Shown here in pieces: positions 1-11,894 of a stretch of 64,000 nt of DNA; within the stretch, counting starts at the first letter, position 1; the number at the start of each line of letters is the position of its first letter. The notes under the pieces are model-generated. The model did no database searches. It saw nothing but the letters and a program-made list of their open reading frames with translations, and was not told the DNA's origin. The stretch is from Nevskiaceae bacterium (GTDB taxonomy: Bacteria; Pseudomonadota; Gammaproteobacteria; Nevskiales; Nevskiaceae). The DNA lies in NCBI GenBank assembly GCA_004298465.1, contig SCRT01000007.1, positions 248,001 through 312,000 of the forward strand, in the 5' to 3' direction. A program made the position numbers and the translations under genes.

Positions 1-38
1 AGTGTACCGGCGTACATGAAGATTCCGAGCACCGCCCC

Positions 39-71
39 CGCGCAAGATGCCAAGCGCAGCAGGTTATTCAG
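39..71 (-). repeat. Partial copy of a dispersed repeat (second copy near 34.2 kb)
   Basis: Read on the minus strand from 71 downwards, this stretch matches the end of the element at 34139-34200: both begin CTGAATAACCTGC and agree at about 29 of 33 bases by eye. It lies just after the yciO stop codon. In this copy the similarity fades before a matching right-hand inverted end is reached. The rest of positions 1-78 holds no gene I can call; a minus-strand frame runs off the window edge, but nothing in it is recognisable. Confidence 0.45.
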
Positions 72-78
72 CGCTCCC

Positions 79-702
79 TCACAATCCGAGCCGCGCCAGA
101 TCGCCCCGTCCACGGCGCAGGACTTCCGGCACCACATTCGTCAGGTCCACGACCGTCGTCGGCTCCAGACCGCAGGAACCGGAATCCAGCACGATGTCGA
201 CCACGCCGTCGAGCTGCCGCCGCCACTCCTGCGGCTCGTTCACCGGATATTCCGCATCCGGAAACTGCAGTGTGCAGCTCAACAGCGGCTTGCCGAGCTC
301 CGCCAGCAGCGCCTGCGCGCCGGGGTGGTCCGGCACGCGGATGCCGATGGTCTTGCGCTTCTCGTGCTGGATGCGGCGCGGCAGCTCGCGCGTGGCCTGC
401 AGCACGAACGTGAACGGGCCGGGCGTCGCCAGCTTCAGCAGGCGGTACTGGCGGTTGTCGACCTTGGCATAGGTAGCGATCTCCGACAGGTCGCGGCACA
501 CCAGCGTGAACAGATGGTGGCGGTCGATGCGGCGGATGCGGCGCACGCGCTCGGCAGCGTCCTTGTCGCCCACCACGCAACCCAGCGCATAGCAGGAGTC
601 AGTTGGGTAGACGATCACCGCGCCCTCGTTCAGGCGTTCAACCGCGTGACGGATCCAGCGCGTCTGTGGATTTTGCGGGTGCAGTTCGAGCCATTCAGCC
701 AT
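79..702 (-). CDS. yciO: YciO-type Sua5/YrdC family protein
   Basis: This 207-residue protein has the Sua5/YciO/YrdC fold, whose members bind ATP, bicarbonate and threonine or bind tRNA/dsRNA. It matches the YciO branch (FTLVCRDLSE near residue 70, EKRKTIGIRVP near 115, PTTVVDLT near 185) rather than TsaC. The tRNA threonylcarbamoyladenosine function is proven for TsaC and Sua5 but less clear for YciO. I chose the ATG at 702 because the family begins with a short lead-in like MAEWLELHP; the frame stays open to 759. It is divergent from yciB. The downstream minus-strand gene, beyond the window edge, cannot be identified. Confidence 0.88.
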   Translation of the reverse strand: MAEWLELHPQNPQTRWIRHAVERLNEGAVIVYPTDSCYALGCVVGDKDAAERVRRIRRIDRHHLFTLVCRDLSEIATYAKVDNRQYRLLKLATPGPFTFVLQATRELPRRIQHEKRKTIGIRVPDHPGAQALLAELGKPLLSCTLQFPDAEYPVNEPQEWRRQLDGVVDIVLDSGSCGLEPTTVVDLTNVVPEVLRRGRGDLARLGL

Positions 703-772
703 GCGCGACGATACAACAATGGTGCCATTTCCGTAGCCCTGCAGACACCGCAACCACACCCAGACGGGCCGT

Positions 773-778
773 TATAAT
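773..778 (+). promoter_or_regulatory. Consensus -10 box directly before yciB
   Basis: A perfect TATAAT ends six bases before the yciB ATG at 785. If it is used, transcription would start at about the start codon and give a leaderless or nearly leaderless mRNA. No good -35 is visible at 16-18 bp spacing, so this could also be chance. Confidence 0.35.
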
Positions 779-784
779 CCCTGC

Positions 785-1327
785 ATGAACACGTTTCTCG
801 ACCTGATCCCGGCCCTGCTGTTCTTCGGTGCCTACGTCGCCAAGGGCATCTATTTCGCGACCGGTGTGCTGATCGTCGCGATGTTCGTGCTGGTGGCCGT
901 GTACTGGTTCAAGGACCACCGGATCCACAAGCTCTACCTCGTCACGGCCATCGTGGCGGCGGTGTTCGGCGGGCTGACGCTGTACTTGCGCGACCCGCTG
1001 TTCATCAAGCTCAAGCCCACAGTTGCCTACGGACTGATCGCGGCGATCCTGCTCGGCAGCCACTTCATCGGCAAGAAGGTGCTGCTGGCCCGCATTCCGC
1101 AGAAAGCCGTCGTGCTGCCGGACGCAGTGTGGCGCAAGGTCAATCTCGCGTGGGTTCTGTTCTTCGCGTTCTGCGCGGCACTCAACCTGTATGTGGCCTA
1201 CGGGTTCAGCGAGAAAGTGTGGGTAAACTTCAACGTCTTCGGCTTCACGGTACTGACTTTTGTCTTCATGATCGCCCACGCCCCGTTCCTGATGCGCTAC
1301 CTGCAGACCGAAGAAACTTCTTCGTAA
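785..1327 (+). CDS. yciB: Inner-membrane protein YciB (septation protein A family)
   Basis: A 180-residue polytopic inner-membrane protein of the YciB/IspZ family, full length for the family. Hydrophobic segments fall near residues 5-35, 45-70, 80-100, 120-140 and 150-172. The start MNTFLDLIPALLFF matches the usual YciB N-terminus and fixes the ATG. Family members affect cell-envelope integrity and septation; the biochemical role is not settled. The gene precedes bolA by 7 bp, so the two are probably co-transcribed, as in other gammaproteobacteria. Confidence 0.93.
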   Translation: MNTFLDLIPALLFFGAYVAKGIYFATGVLIVAMFVLVAVYWFKDHRIHKLYLVTAIVAAVFGGLTLYLRDPLFIKLKPTVAYGLIAAILLGSHFIGKKVLLARIPQKAVVLPDAVWRKVNLAWVLFFAFCAALNLYVAYGFSEKVWVNFNVFGFTVLTFVFMIAHAPFLMRYLQTEETSS

Positions 1328-1334
1328 CCCGCCA

Positions 1335-1661
1335 ATGACTGCACGCATGCCCTCCACGATCGACACCCTGCACCAACGGCTGACAGACGTGTTCCACCCG
1401 CTGGAATTGAGTATCGAGGACTTCAGCGCCGAACATGCCGGGCACGCAGGGGCCAGAAACGGCGGCCACTACCGCGTCTTCATCGTCGCCGAGCAATTCG
1501 CCAGCCGGCCCCTCGTTGCCCGCCACCGCATGGTCTATCAAGCGCTTGCCGACCACCTCAAGCGCGACGTCCACGCGCTGTCCATCGTCGCCAAGGCGCC
1601 GGCTGAACTGGCGCCACCTGCCGCGCCACAAGACACGGAATCAGCAGCCGACAGCGAGTGA
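1335..1661 (+). CDS. bolA: BolA family protein
   Basis: A 108-residue BolA/IbaG-family protein. The hallmark helix-turn region with RHRMVYQAL (residues about 65-73) followed by VHALSIV matches BolA itself rather than the shorter IbaG. BolA proteins bind monothiol glutaredoxins through a shared [2Fe-2S] cluster and affect morphology and stress gene expression. A second in-frame ATG at 1347 is an equally possible start. The C-terminal tail of about 20 residues is rich in Ala, Pro and Glu and looks disordered. The convergent gap to ligA (1662-1755) holds no clear terminator with a T-run. Confidence 0.9.
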   Translation: MTARMPSTIDTLHQRLTDVFHPLELSIEDFSAEHAGHAGARNGGHYRVFIVAEQFASRPLVARHRMVYQALADHLKRDVHALSIVAKAPAELAPPAAPQDTESAADSE

Positions 1662-1755
1662 CGGAACATTCCGTGCGGAGACGCACTTGCAGCGCCCTGA
1701 AACCGGCCTTGACATGCGCCATGGCTGAAAAAACAGCTTGAGCTGGGGCAGCGGG

Positions 1756-4627
<2,872 letters not shown>

Positions 4628-4630
4628 CGA

Positions 4631-7600
4631 TCAAACCTCCAGCGCGGTCGCGTCGGGTTGCGTCAGGCGTTCCGCCTCGCGCACGTCGACGCTGACCAGC
4701 CGTGAAACCCCCGGTTCCTGCATGGTCACGCCGTGCAGATGCTCGGCCAGCTCCATCGTCACCTTGTTGTGCGTGATGATAACGAACTGCACATTGCGTG
4801 ACATGTCCTGCACCAGCGCGCTAAAGCGCCGTACGTTTGCCTCGTCCAGCGGCGCTTCCACTTCGTCGAGCAGGCAGAACGGTGCCGGGTTGAGCTCGAA
4901 CAGGGCAAACAGCAAGGCCAACGCCGACAGCGCCTTTTCACCGCCTGACAACAGCTGGATGGCGGTGTTGCGCTTGCCCGGCGGGCGCACCATCACGCGC
5001 ACGCCACACGCCAACCAGTCATCGTCCGTGCGTTCCAGCCCGGCCTCGCCGCCGCCGAACAAGCGCGGACAGCATTCGCGGAAACGTGCATCGACGCGCT
5101 CGAACGTAGTGCGGAACATATCGCGCGTCTCGCGATCAAGCTGCGTCATGGCGCTTTCCAGCGTGGTCAGCGCGGCGTCGAGGTCGGCACGCTGTGCCGT
5201 GAAGTAGGTCGCGCGCCCGCGCGCCTCTTCCAGTTCCGGGATGGCGGCAAGGTTGATGGCGCCCAGCCGCTCGATGCGGTGCGCCACCTGGGCCAGCCGT
5301 TCTTCCCACGCCGCGATTCCGGCATCCACCGCCAGCGCCTGCTCCAGTGCGGCGATGTCCTGCTGCGTTTCGCCCAACTGGGCGTCGAGCGCCTGCAGCC
5401 GTGAGCGTTCACCTTCCTGCGCCACGCGCGCTTGCTGCAACGTTTCGCGCACCTGATCACGGCGATTCTCGCTCGCCTGCAGCGCGTGCTGCGCTTCGCG
5501 CACCGCGGCTTCCGCAATGGCGATACGCTCGCGTCCGGCACGAAGTTTCTCTTCCGCCTGTCTCAGGGTGGCGCGGGCTCGCTCGGCCTGCGCCACACAG
5601 GCCTGCACGGGCGCGGCAAAGTCGGAATCCTGGACGCGCGCGGCATCCAGCGCCTGTGCCAGCGTGGCGCGCTGGACTTGCAGTTCATCCAGATTGTGCC
5701 GCGCCGCTTGCAGCGCACTGGCCTGCCCGGCGGCGCGCACCTGGGCGCGGTTGCTGCTTTCCACTGCCAAGCCGTGGGCCCGCCGCGCTTCCGCTTCCAC
5801 GTTGCGGGCCTGCTGCAAAACGGATGTGAGTTGCGCACGTTCCGCACGCAGCGCTTCTACCGTGGCAGTCAGCGCTGCGAGTTTTTCGCGTGCCGCAGCC
5901 CACTGCTGCGCAATGTCGCAGCGCTCCGAGTCCAGTGCCGCCAACTCTTCCGCCAGCGTCGCGGCACGCTGGCGCACCTGGTCCAGCCGTACCGCCTGCG
6001 CCTGACGTTCCGCCAGCCGCTGGCCATGCCGGGCACGGGCACGGTCGAGTTGTGTGGCCGCATCGCGGCGTTCCACTTCCAACGTCTGGATTTGCGCGCG
6101 CAGGGTCTGCTCCACGACGTCGAGTTCCCGCACGCGTGTCTGCGCGGCGGTGCTGGCGGCCTGTGTCTCGCGCAGCAGTTGCCCGCGCGCGATAACGCCG
6201 GTGTCGGCAGCGTTGCGGCATGGGTAGCGCACCCAGCCACGCCCGCGCCACACGCCATCCGGCGTGACAACGGACTCCCCTGCTCCCGTTATCGCGGCGA
6301 GAGCCGCAACAGCCCCTGCTGCGTCATTGGCCACATGGATGCCGGCCAACCATTCGTGGACCGCGGCCGACCCGGTCACGTGGGCAGCCAGTGTTCCAGC
6401 CGCCGCGGGGAATTCAGGCACCCTCACCGCCACAGCCACGGCGCCGGCCGCGGGCCCAGCGACCGGCAGCGTCGAGGCCTGCCAGTCGTCCAGCACCGGG
6501 GCCTGCAGCAGCCCGGCCAACACGTGCTCGACCGCCGCTTCCCAGCCGGCGTCCACGCGCAGCACATCCACCAGCCGTGGACGACTGCCCCAGCCCTGCT
6601 CGCCCAGCCAGCGGCCAAGCGCCTTGTCATCCACCTTCAGCGCCGCCTGCTGCAGTGTTTCCAGCGATGCGACGCGCCCGCGCAGGCTTTCCGCGGAATG
6701 ACGCGCGTCGTGCAGGCTGGCCTCGTTCACGGAGCCCTGCGCGCGCAGGGCCTGCAGGCTCTGGTCGTGCGCGGCGAGCTGCGCCTGCGCGGCTTCGATG
6801 GTGTGCGACAGCATTTCAAGTTCTGCGTCGGCTTCGAACAGCGAAGCCTGCAGCGGCGCTTCGTCGAGCGTTTCCCGCTCGCGCTGCAGGCGTTGATGGC
6901 GCTGCTCCAGCCCGCGCGCGCCATTCTCCAGCGCCTGCACCTGCGCCCGTTCACGCTCCGCATCCAGCATCGGCGCCTGTGACCGGCGCTCGAATTCCGC
7001 CCAGCGTTCGCGCTCCGCCGCGAGTTGCGCTTCCGCCTGTTGCTGGCGCTGCACGGCCGCTGTGCGTGTCGCGTCCACCTGCTGCGTTTCGCGCTGCAGG
7101 CTTGCGACATTCGCCTCCAGCGCCGCCAACGTCTGGGTGTCGCGGGCCACACGTTCGTCGAGCTGTGACAAGCGCGTTTCCGTGGCGCGGGTTTCGCGCT
7201 CGTGCACGGCCTGCATCTCGCGCGCGTGCGCCAGGCCCTGTTCCTCACGCGACACCTGGGCCTGCGCTTCGTAGGCCTGCGCCTGCACGCTGTTGAAGGC
7301 CTCACCGGCGGCATTGCGAGCCTGCTCTGCGGCTTCACGCTGCTGACTGGCGACCTGCAGCGCCTCGCGCGCGGCGACCAGTTCACGCTCCACGGCGTCG
7401 ATGTGGGCCTGGCAGCGGGCGGCATCCTGTGCCACGGCACGGCGTCGCAGCAACAACAGCTCAGCGCGCAACTGGCGCTCTTGCTGCTTGCTTTCGTTGT
7501 ACCTTTCCGCGTCTGCCGCTTGCCGAGCAAGCACCTTGAGGCGTTTTTCGATCTCGCCCTGCAAATCTCCAAGCCGCGCGAGGTTGTCACGCGTCTGGCG

Positions 7601-8155
7601 AATGCGGGACTCGGTTTCGCGCCGGCGTTCCTTGTAGCGCGAAATGCCGGCTGCTTCCTCCAGCCAGCGGCGCAGTTCATCCGGCTTGGCTTCCACCAGC
7701 TGCGCGACCGTGCCCTGTTCGAGGATCGCGTACTGGTTGCGGCCGCCGAGCCCAGTGCCGAGGAACAGATCCACGACGTCGCGCTTCAGGCATTTCTGCC
7801 CGTTGATGTAGTACTGGGAACCGATGCCGCGCACGACTTCGCGCCGCACGGCGATCTCGTTGAAGCGCCCCCACGCGCCTTGCAGCGTCTGGTCGGCGTT
7901 GTCGAAGCGCAGCTCCACCGATGCCCGGCCCGCAGGCTTGCGGGTCTTGGCGCCATTGAAGATGACATCCTCCGACTCCGCCCCGCGCAGCGCCTTGGCG
8001 CTGCTTTCGCCGAGCACCCAGCGCACAGCATCGATCAAATTCGACTTGCCGCTGCCATTGGGCCCGACAACCGCCGTGCGGTTCGTCGGCAACGGCAGGG
8101 TGGTCGGGTCCACAAAGGACTTGAACCCGGCCAGTTTGATGGCAGTCAGGCGCAT
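4631..8155 (-). CDS. smc: Chromosome segregation ATPase SMC
   Basis: The 1174-residue SMC protein forms a ring-shaped dimer with ScpA and ScpB to organise and segregate the chromosome. The sequence shows the N-terminal ATP site (GPNGSGKSN near residue 32), two long coiled coils very rich in Ala, Gln, Arg and Glu, a hinge around residues 500-680, the ABC signature LSGGEKALSALA and the Walker B CLLDEVEAPLDEAN near the C-terminus. The ATG at 8155 starts MRLTAIKLAGFKSF, the canonical N-terminus; an upstream frame to 8197 is unlikely. It appears to be the first gene of the smc-zipA-ligA unit. Confidence 0.96.
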   Translation of the reverse strand: MRLTAIKLAGFKSFVDPTTLPLPTNRTAVVGPNGSGKSNLIDAVRWVLGESSAKALRGAESEDVIFNGAKTRKPAGRASVELRFDNADQTLQGAWGRFNEIAVRREVVRGIGSQYYINGQKCLKRDVVDLFLGTGLGGRNQYAILEQGTVAQLVEAKPDELRRWLEEAAGISRYKERRRETESRIRQTRDNLARLGDLQGEIEKRLKVLARQAADAERYNESKQQERQLRAELLLLRRRAVAQDAARCQAHIDAVERELVAAREALQVASQQREAAEQARNAAGEAFNSVQAQAYEAQAQVSREEQGLAHAREMQAVHERETRATETRLSQLDERVARDTQTLAALEANVASLQRETQQVDATRTAAVQRQQQAEAQLAAERERWAEFERRSQAPMLDAERERAQVQALENGARGLEQRHQRLQRERETLDEAPLQASLFEADAELEMLSHTIEAAQAQLAAHDQSLQALRAQGSVNEASLHDARHSAESLRGRVASLETLQQAALKVDDKALGRWLGEQGWGSRPRLVDVLRVDAGWEAAVEHVLAGLLQAPVLDDWQASTLPVAGPAAGAVAVAVRVPEFPAAAGTLAAHVTGSAAVHEWLAGIHVANDAAGAVAALAAITGAGESVVTPDGVWRGRGWVRYPCRNAADTGVIARGQLLRETQAASTAAQTRVRELDVVEQTLRAQIQTLEVERRDAATQLDRARARHGQRLAERQAQAVRLDQVRQRAATLAEELAALDSERCDIAQQWAAAREKLAALTATVEALRAERAQLTSVLQQARNVEAEARRAHGLAVESSNRAQVRAAGQASALQAARHNLDELQVQRATLAQALDAARVQDSDFAAPVQACVAQAERARATLRQAEEKLRAGRERIAIAEAAVREAQHALQASENRRDQVRETLQQARVAQEGERSRLQALDAQLGETQQDIAALEQALAVDAGIAAWEERLAQVAHRIERLGAINLAAIPELEEARGRATYFTAQRADLDAALTTLESAMTQLDRETRDMFRTTFERVDARFRECCPRLFGGGEAGLERTDDDWLACGVRVMVRPPGKRNTAIQLLSGGEKALSALALLFALFELNPAPFCLLDEVEAPLDEANVRRFSALVQDMSRNVQFVIITHNKVTMELAEHLHGVTMQEPGVSRLVSVDVREAERLTQPDATALEV

Positions 8156-8451
8156 GGGCAGATGGAGCGTGCACGAATCAAAAGCGCCGCGAAACACGCG
8201 GCATGAGGTAGTTTAATGGATCGAAGGATGACCCAAATGCCACGCACTCAGGCGATAGAGCCAACTCCAACTCACTGGTGCGAACCGGTGCAGAACGTCC
8301 CGGGAAGTAATGAACGGCAAGTTGCAGAAAAACAATTTCGACGGATTCTCGGCCGCCGGCTACTCACCGCGCCCCCGCTCACCACCCTGCACGCAGTAGA
8401 GTGCCCGGCGTTTCCTTAAACTTCCCGCATTCATAGAACTTGCTGCCGTCC
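8156..8451. other. Divergent intergenic region between smc and queF
   Basis: This 296-bp gap should hold the promoters of smc (leftward) and queF (rightward). AT-rich patches such as TAGTTTAAT near 8213 could act on either strand. A 67-codon open frame at 8216-8419 has no recognisable protein character. I looked for a preQ1 riboswitch before queF and saw none of the known class I signatures. Confidence 0.4.
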
Positions 8452-8877
8452 ATGCCCACACAGCCCGCCCGCAAACTCGACACCTTTCCGAACCCCAGCC
8501 CACAGCGCGATTACGCGATCCGCATGCGGATGCCGGAATTCACTTGCGTGTGCCCGATCACCGGCCAGCCGGACTTCGCCACGCTGTTCCTCGAATACAT
8601 CGCGGACAATACCTGCATCGAGTTGAAATCGCTGAAGTTGTATCTGTGGAGCTACCGCGACGAAGGCGCTTTCCACGAGGCGGTGACGAACCGCATGCTG
8701 GACGACTTCGTCACCGCCATCCAGCCGCGCTTCATGCGGCTCACGTCGGTGTGGAACGTACGCGGCGGCATCTATACACACGTCGTGGCGGAACACCGCG
8801 CACCTGACTTCACCGGGACGCTGCCGCCTGCCGCGTGGCATTCCGACCCGACGGCCGCCGCCCTGCCCGGCGCCTGA
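8452..8877 (+). CDS. queF: NADPH-dependent 7-cyano-7-deazaguanine reductase (short type)
   Basis: Reduces the nitrile of preQ0 to the aminomethyl of preQ1 in queuosine biosynthesis. The 141-residue protein is the short, single-domain QueF with [14 protein letters not shown] (catalytic Cys near residue 40-45, substrate Asp) and the substrate motif ELKSLKLYL near 65. I start at the second ATG (8452, MPTQPARKL); an ATG at 8440 is in frame. queE and queC lie about 13 kb away in this window, so the pathway is split here. Confidence 0.92.
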   Translation: MPTQPARKLDTFPNPSPQRDYAIRMRMPEFTCVCPITGQPDFATLFLEYIADNTCIELKSLKLYLWSYRDEGAFHEAVTNRMLDDFVTAIQPRFMRLTSVWNVRGGIYTHVVAEHRAPDFTGTLPPAAWHSDPTAAALPGA

Positions 8878-8901
8878 GACCCGCCACCGACCCCTGGAAA
8901 C

Positions 8902-8928
8902 AAAAAGGGCGCGGTCTTCACCGCGCCC
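8902..8928 (-). terminator. Intrinsic terminator for the nitrobindin-like gene
   Basis: A 9-bp GC-rich stem, gggcgcggt/accgcgccc, with a CTTC loop (GAAG on the minus strand) sits between the convergent genes. A run of five A at 8902-8906 gives the U-tract when read leftwards, so it terminates the minus-strand gene and may also stop queF transcripts. Confidence 0.85.
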
Positions 8929-8948
8929 CCGTGCAAACCCGCAAACCT

Positions 8949-9554
8949 TCAGCAGCAGCAGCCGCCTTCCCCACCCGCCACCACGCGCCGCAACGTGTTG
9001 GTGTCGGTGTGGTGCATTTCCTTGCCGCCCAGCGCCGCAAGCTTCAGGATCAGATCCTGCGTATAGCTGAAGGATCCATCCGGATTGACCTTGAACGTGC
9101 TGGTGAACCCACGCAGCTCGGCGCGCTCGGTCAGGTACTTGTTCTGCAGGATGCCGTAGTTCGCATCACCCGGCGTCGCCTTGAAGTGCAGTTCCTTGTC
9201 GCGTGGCTTCGCCGTGCCGCCAGCGATCATCGCGATGCCGCGACCAAACACGACAACACGCATGATGCTGCTCGTTTCCTTTTCCCACAGCAGATAGCCG
9301 ACCTCGTTGTGGAACGGGTCCATCTGTTCCTCGCCGTGGCGCCATGCCGTCATTTCGTAGTTCAGGCCTTCGAGCGTCTGCTTGCCGTTTTTCGTCTGCG
9401 GAATCGGCTTGAACCACGCTTTCTCGAAATAGCTGGTCTTGGAGGTTTCGTCGTCCTCGTTGTGGTACGAGAGATCGACACCCACATTGCCTTCCCACTC
9501 GCCGACCAGCGGAGTCAACGGACCCAGCCGCTGCGGACCCAGAATTTCTGCCAT
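8949..9554 (-). CDS. Nitrobindin-like heme-binding beta-barrel protein (FABP-like)
   Basis: A 201-residue cytosolic protein of the FABP-like beta-barrel group that includes nitrobindin and THAP4 C-terminal domains. Features are GPLTPLVGEWEGNVG near the N-terminus, alternating strands and the YTQDLILKLAALGGKEMHHTD end. Nitrobindins bind ferric heme and react with nitric oxide or peroxynitrite; the ligand of this branch is not established. A strong Shine-Dalgarno (AGGAGG) lies 7 bases before the ATG. The protein ends in GEGGCCC, three consecutive cysteines at the C-terminus, which is unusual. It is probably a single-gene unit ending at the hairpin at 8902-8928. Confidence 0.8.
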   Translation of the reverse strand: MAEILGPQRLGPLTPLVGEWEGNVGVDLSYHNEDDETSKTSYFEKAWFKPIPQTKNGKQTLEGLNYEMTAWRHGEEQMDPFHNEVGYLLWEKETSSIMRVVVFGRGIAMIAGGTAKPRDKELHFKATPGDANYGILQNKYLTERAELRGFTSTFKVNPDGSFSYTQDLILKLAALGGKEMHHTDTNTLRRVVAGGEGGCCC

Positions 9555-9838
9555 GACAAACCTCCTGAATGTTTACCGCGATTGACCGAGACGCAACGAT
9601 AACACCGCCTCGAAGTGAACTGAAATTGATTGATGCTATCTGTTCGATAGCCAACCGCTAAGCTTGTAGTGCGCGTTGAAACACGATGCCGCACACTCGT
9701 TGGACGCTTGCACAAGCGTTCAGTTCATATTACAGGCTGAAGCGCGTAACCGCAGAACTCCATTATGAAAGCGCTGCCTTTGCAAGTTCGTGTCGAAGTT
9801 CATTTCCTGCCCGCATCCGGAACCAGTGGACAGCCGCG

Positions 9839-10744
9839 GTGACGGAACCCGCATATCCGCCGCCCTACCGCGGCCGCTTCGCCCCGACGCCGTCCGGGCC
9901 TCTGCACGCCGGTTCCTTGCTCACCGCACTCGCAAGCTGGCTCGACGCCCACGCCGCTGCCGGTGCCTGGCTTCTCCGCATCGACGACCTCGACATCGCG
10001 CGCTGCCCACCCGGCCAAACCGACCTCATCCTGCGCCAACTGGAAGCGCATGGGCTGGAGTGGGACGCAACGCCGGTCCGCGAATCGCAGCACCACGACC
10101 GCTATGTGCAGGCACTGGAAAGCCTGCAAACCGCCGGATGCCTGTATCGCTGCGATTGCACGCGCGCCACGCTGCATCGCAACGGGCTCCACGGGCCCGA
10201 CGGCCTCGTCTACGACGGCCGCTGCCGCAACCGGCCTGCCGCCGCCATCGGGCACCACGCCGCGCTGCGGCTGCGCAGCGGTGAAGGCCGAGTGAACTTC
10301 GACGATGGCATCCAAGGCTGTATGGCCCGCGAGATCGAAACCGAAATCGGGGATTTCACCGTTCGCCGCAGCGACGGCATCTTCGGCTACCAGCTCGCCT
10401 GTGCGGTAGACGAAGCCGAAATGCATATCACCCACGTCGTGCGCGGCGCCGACCTAGTCGGCTCCACCTTCAGCCAGCACATTGTCCAGAAGGCGCTCGG
10501 CCTTACTCCGCCCCGCTATGCCCACGTACCGATCCTACTCGGCATGGACGGCAACAAGCTGTCGAAACAGAACCACGCCGCAGCACTGGATTCCGCCACG
10601 CCAGGGCGCAACCTGTACATCGCCTTGCAGCAACTGCACCAGCACCCCGACCCGGCACTTGAGAGGGAAACTCCGAAAGTGATCCTTGCCTGGGCCCGCG
10701 CCCACTGGCGGGCCGATCGTATCCCGCGCTCGGCCACTATTTAG
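9839..10744 (+). CDS. gluQ: Glutamyl-Q tRNA(Asp) synthetase
   Basis: A truncated glutamyl-tRNA synthetase paralogue that attaches glutamate to the queuosine base of tRNA-Asp. The class I signatures are FAPTPSGPLHAGSL (HIGH equivalent) and NKLSKQN (KMSKS equivalent). Zinc ligands are in CLYRCDC and YDGRCRN, and the anticodon-binding domain is absent as expected. I start at the GTG at 9839, which places the catalytic motif about ten residues in, as in the family; the frame is open back to 9686. It fits with queF, queE and queC in the window, which supply queuosine. It is followed by a small DksA-like gene, echoing the dksA-gluQ pairing of enterobacteria. Confidence 0.92.
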   Translation: MTEPAYPPPYRGRFAPTPSGPLHAGSLLTALASWLDAHAAAGAWLLRIDDLDIARCPPGQTDLILRQLEAHGLEWDATPVRESQHHDRYVQALESLQTAGCLYRCDCTRATLHRNGLHGPDGLVYDGRCRNRPAAAIGHHAALRLRSGEGRVNFDDGIQGCMAREIETEIGDFTVRRSDGIFGYQLACAVDEAEMHITHVVRGADLVGSTFSQHIVQKALGLTPPRYAHVPILLGMDGNKLSKQNHAAALDSATPGRNLYIALQQLHQHPDPALERETPKVILAWARAHWRADRIPRSATI

Positions 10745-10799
10745 CCCCACCCACACAGGCCGGCTATAGTGTCGGAAGGTCTGATCGAAGCAATTTGAT

Positions 10800-11066
10800 A
10801 TGGCGATCGGCTGGGCAAAGGACGGAGCAGTACAGGATCAAATCGATGCCAGCATCGCAGACGCGGTGGCGGAGGCACGGCGCCGTATGACGCAGGGCGA
10901 AAGTGCCGAATACTGCGATGAATGCGGCGAAGCGATCCCCGAAGCACGCCGCCGCGCCGTGCCCGGCGTACGCCTGTGTGTCGCCTGCCAGCAGCAGGCC
11001 GACCGCCAGCACACGCAAGCCGCGCTCTACAACCGCCGCGGCAGTAAAGATAGCCAGTTGCGCTGA
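10800..11066 (+). CDS. Small DksA/TraR-type zinc-finger protein
   Basis: An 88-residue protein with a single C4 zinc finger (CDECGEAIPEARR...CVACQ, residues about 39-63) after a short acidic helix. This is the short YbiI/TraR class, not full-length DksA, which has a long coiled coil. TraR-type proteins can bind in the secondary channel of RNA polymerase; whether this short form does so is unknown. It follows gluQ by about 55 bp on the same strand. Confidence 0.85.
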   Translation: MAIGWAKDGAVQDQIDASIADAVAEARRRMTQGESAEYCDECGEAIPEARRRAVPGVRLCVACQQQADRQHTQAALYNRRGSKDSQLR

Positions 11067-11128
11067 ACGCCCTCCGGCACCTGCAAGCACAGCGCAGCCG
11101 ATGGGGCTCGGAAATAGGCCCTGAAACG

Positions 11129-11157
11129 AAAAACGCCCAACCGAGAAAGGTTGGGCG
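11129..11157 (-). terminator. Intrinsic terminator of tRNA-Ala
   Basis: A 9-bp stem cgcccaacc/ggttgggcg with a 6-base loop is followed, in the leftward direction, by a five-T run (AAAAA at 11129-11133 on the plus strand). It lies 9 bp beyond the tRNA CCA end. Confidence 0.88.
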
Positions 11158-11165
11158 CTGAAAGG

Positions 11166-11241
<76 letters not shown>

Positions 11242-11254
11242 ACGCGAGGCGCGC

Positions 11255-11260
11255 ATTCTA
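11255..11260 (-). promoter_or_regulatory. Probable -10 box of tRNA-Ala
   Basis: TAGAAT on the minus strand, 13 bp before the tRNA 5' end. The best -35-like hexamers upstream (TTGTTG or TTGTTT) are spaced more tightly than ideal. Confidence 0.45.
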
Positions 11261-11452
11261 GCAGGCTTCGCAAACAACAATCCACTCTCTGAGGCCAACA
11301 AGAATCCGACAAGACAGCAAGCTGGAACAGGTCGGCGCAATGGAGTTCAGCCGGCGGATCCCCAGCTCGTTGTTCACCACTTGCCCTTCACCACCCTCGT
11401 GCGAAACGCTGGGCACAACAAGGCATCCAGCCGCGAATACCGAACCCCCGAT

Positions 11453-11731
11453 TCAGACCAACGGCCCTGGGCTCGGTGGCGGCAGAACGCGCCGCAGGCT
11501 GAACGCGGCGGCTGTCGTAATGAACGACGCCATCAACAGAAATCCGGCCAACGCACCACCGTCTGCGAGCAGGGAACCAACAAACAACAGCGCGGACACC
11601 GAATACCACGGCACCAAGTGAATGAAGGTCCTCAGCCCATTGAGCTGAAGGTCGGTCATGGCCTGTATACGTCGCGGAACAACGACCCGCCAGCGACGCG
11701 GATCGAGCGCCGCAGCACAATATGCCGGCAC
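11453..11731 (-). CDS. Small predicted membrane protein, unknown function
   Basis: I do not recognise this 92-residue protein. The part from the internal ATG (residue 25, MTDLQLNG) has two hydrophobic segments, roughly residues 36-56 and 60-78, typical of a small inner-membrane protein, and a Pro-rich tail. That ATG at 11659 may be the true start. It lies between tRNA-Asn and tRNA-Ala on the same strand. Competing open frames on the plus strand here have unlikely composition. The remaining intergenic DNA (11261-11452 and 11732-11894) shows nothing else recognisable. Confidence 0.45.
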   Translation of the reverse strand: MPAYCAAALDPRRWRVVVPRRIQAMTDLQLNGLRTFIHLVPWYSVSALLFVGSLLADGGALAGFLLMASFITTAAAFSLRRVLPPPSPGPLV

Positions 11732-11894
11732 GACGGCACCGAAAACAGGGATGGGAGAACCAGCGGCATCACGTCAGCGAGCGCAACGGGAGTTGCGTGT
11801 TGGCGGCGTGGAGCTTTTCCGCCACAGTCAGGCATAAGTAATTCGACCGAAGCTCTTGGAATCGCAAAAATCGACCTATCTCGTGAAACTTCTT

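Noticed and set aside
8216..8419. A 67-codon frame between smc and queF
   Set aside because: No ribosome site of quality, no recognisable family and composition unlike neighbouring genes.
8156..8451. preQ1 riboswitch before queF
   Set aside because: I looked for the compact class I pseudoknot pattern and for other preQ1 motifs and saw none.
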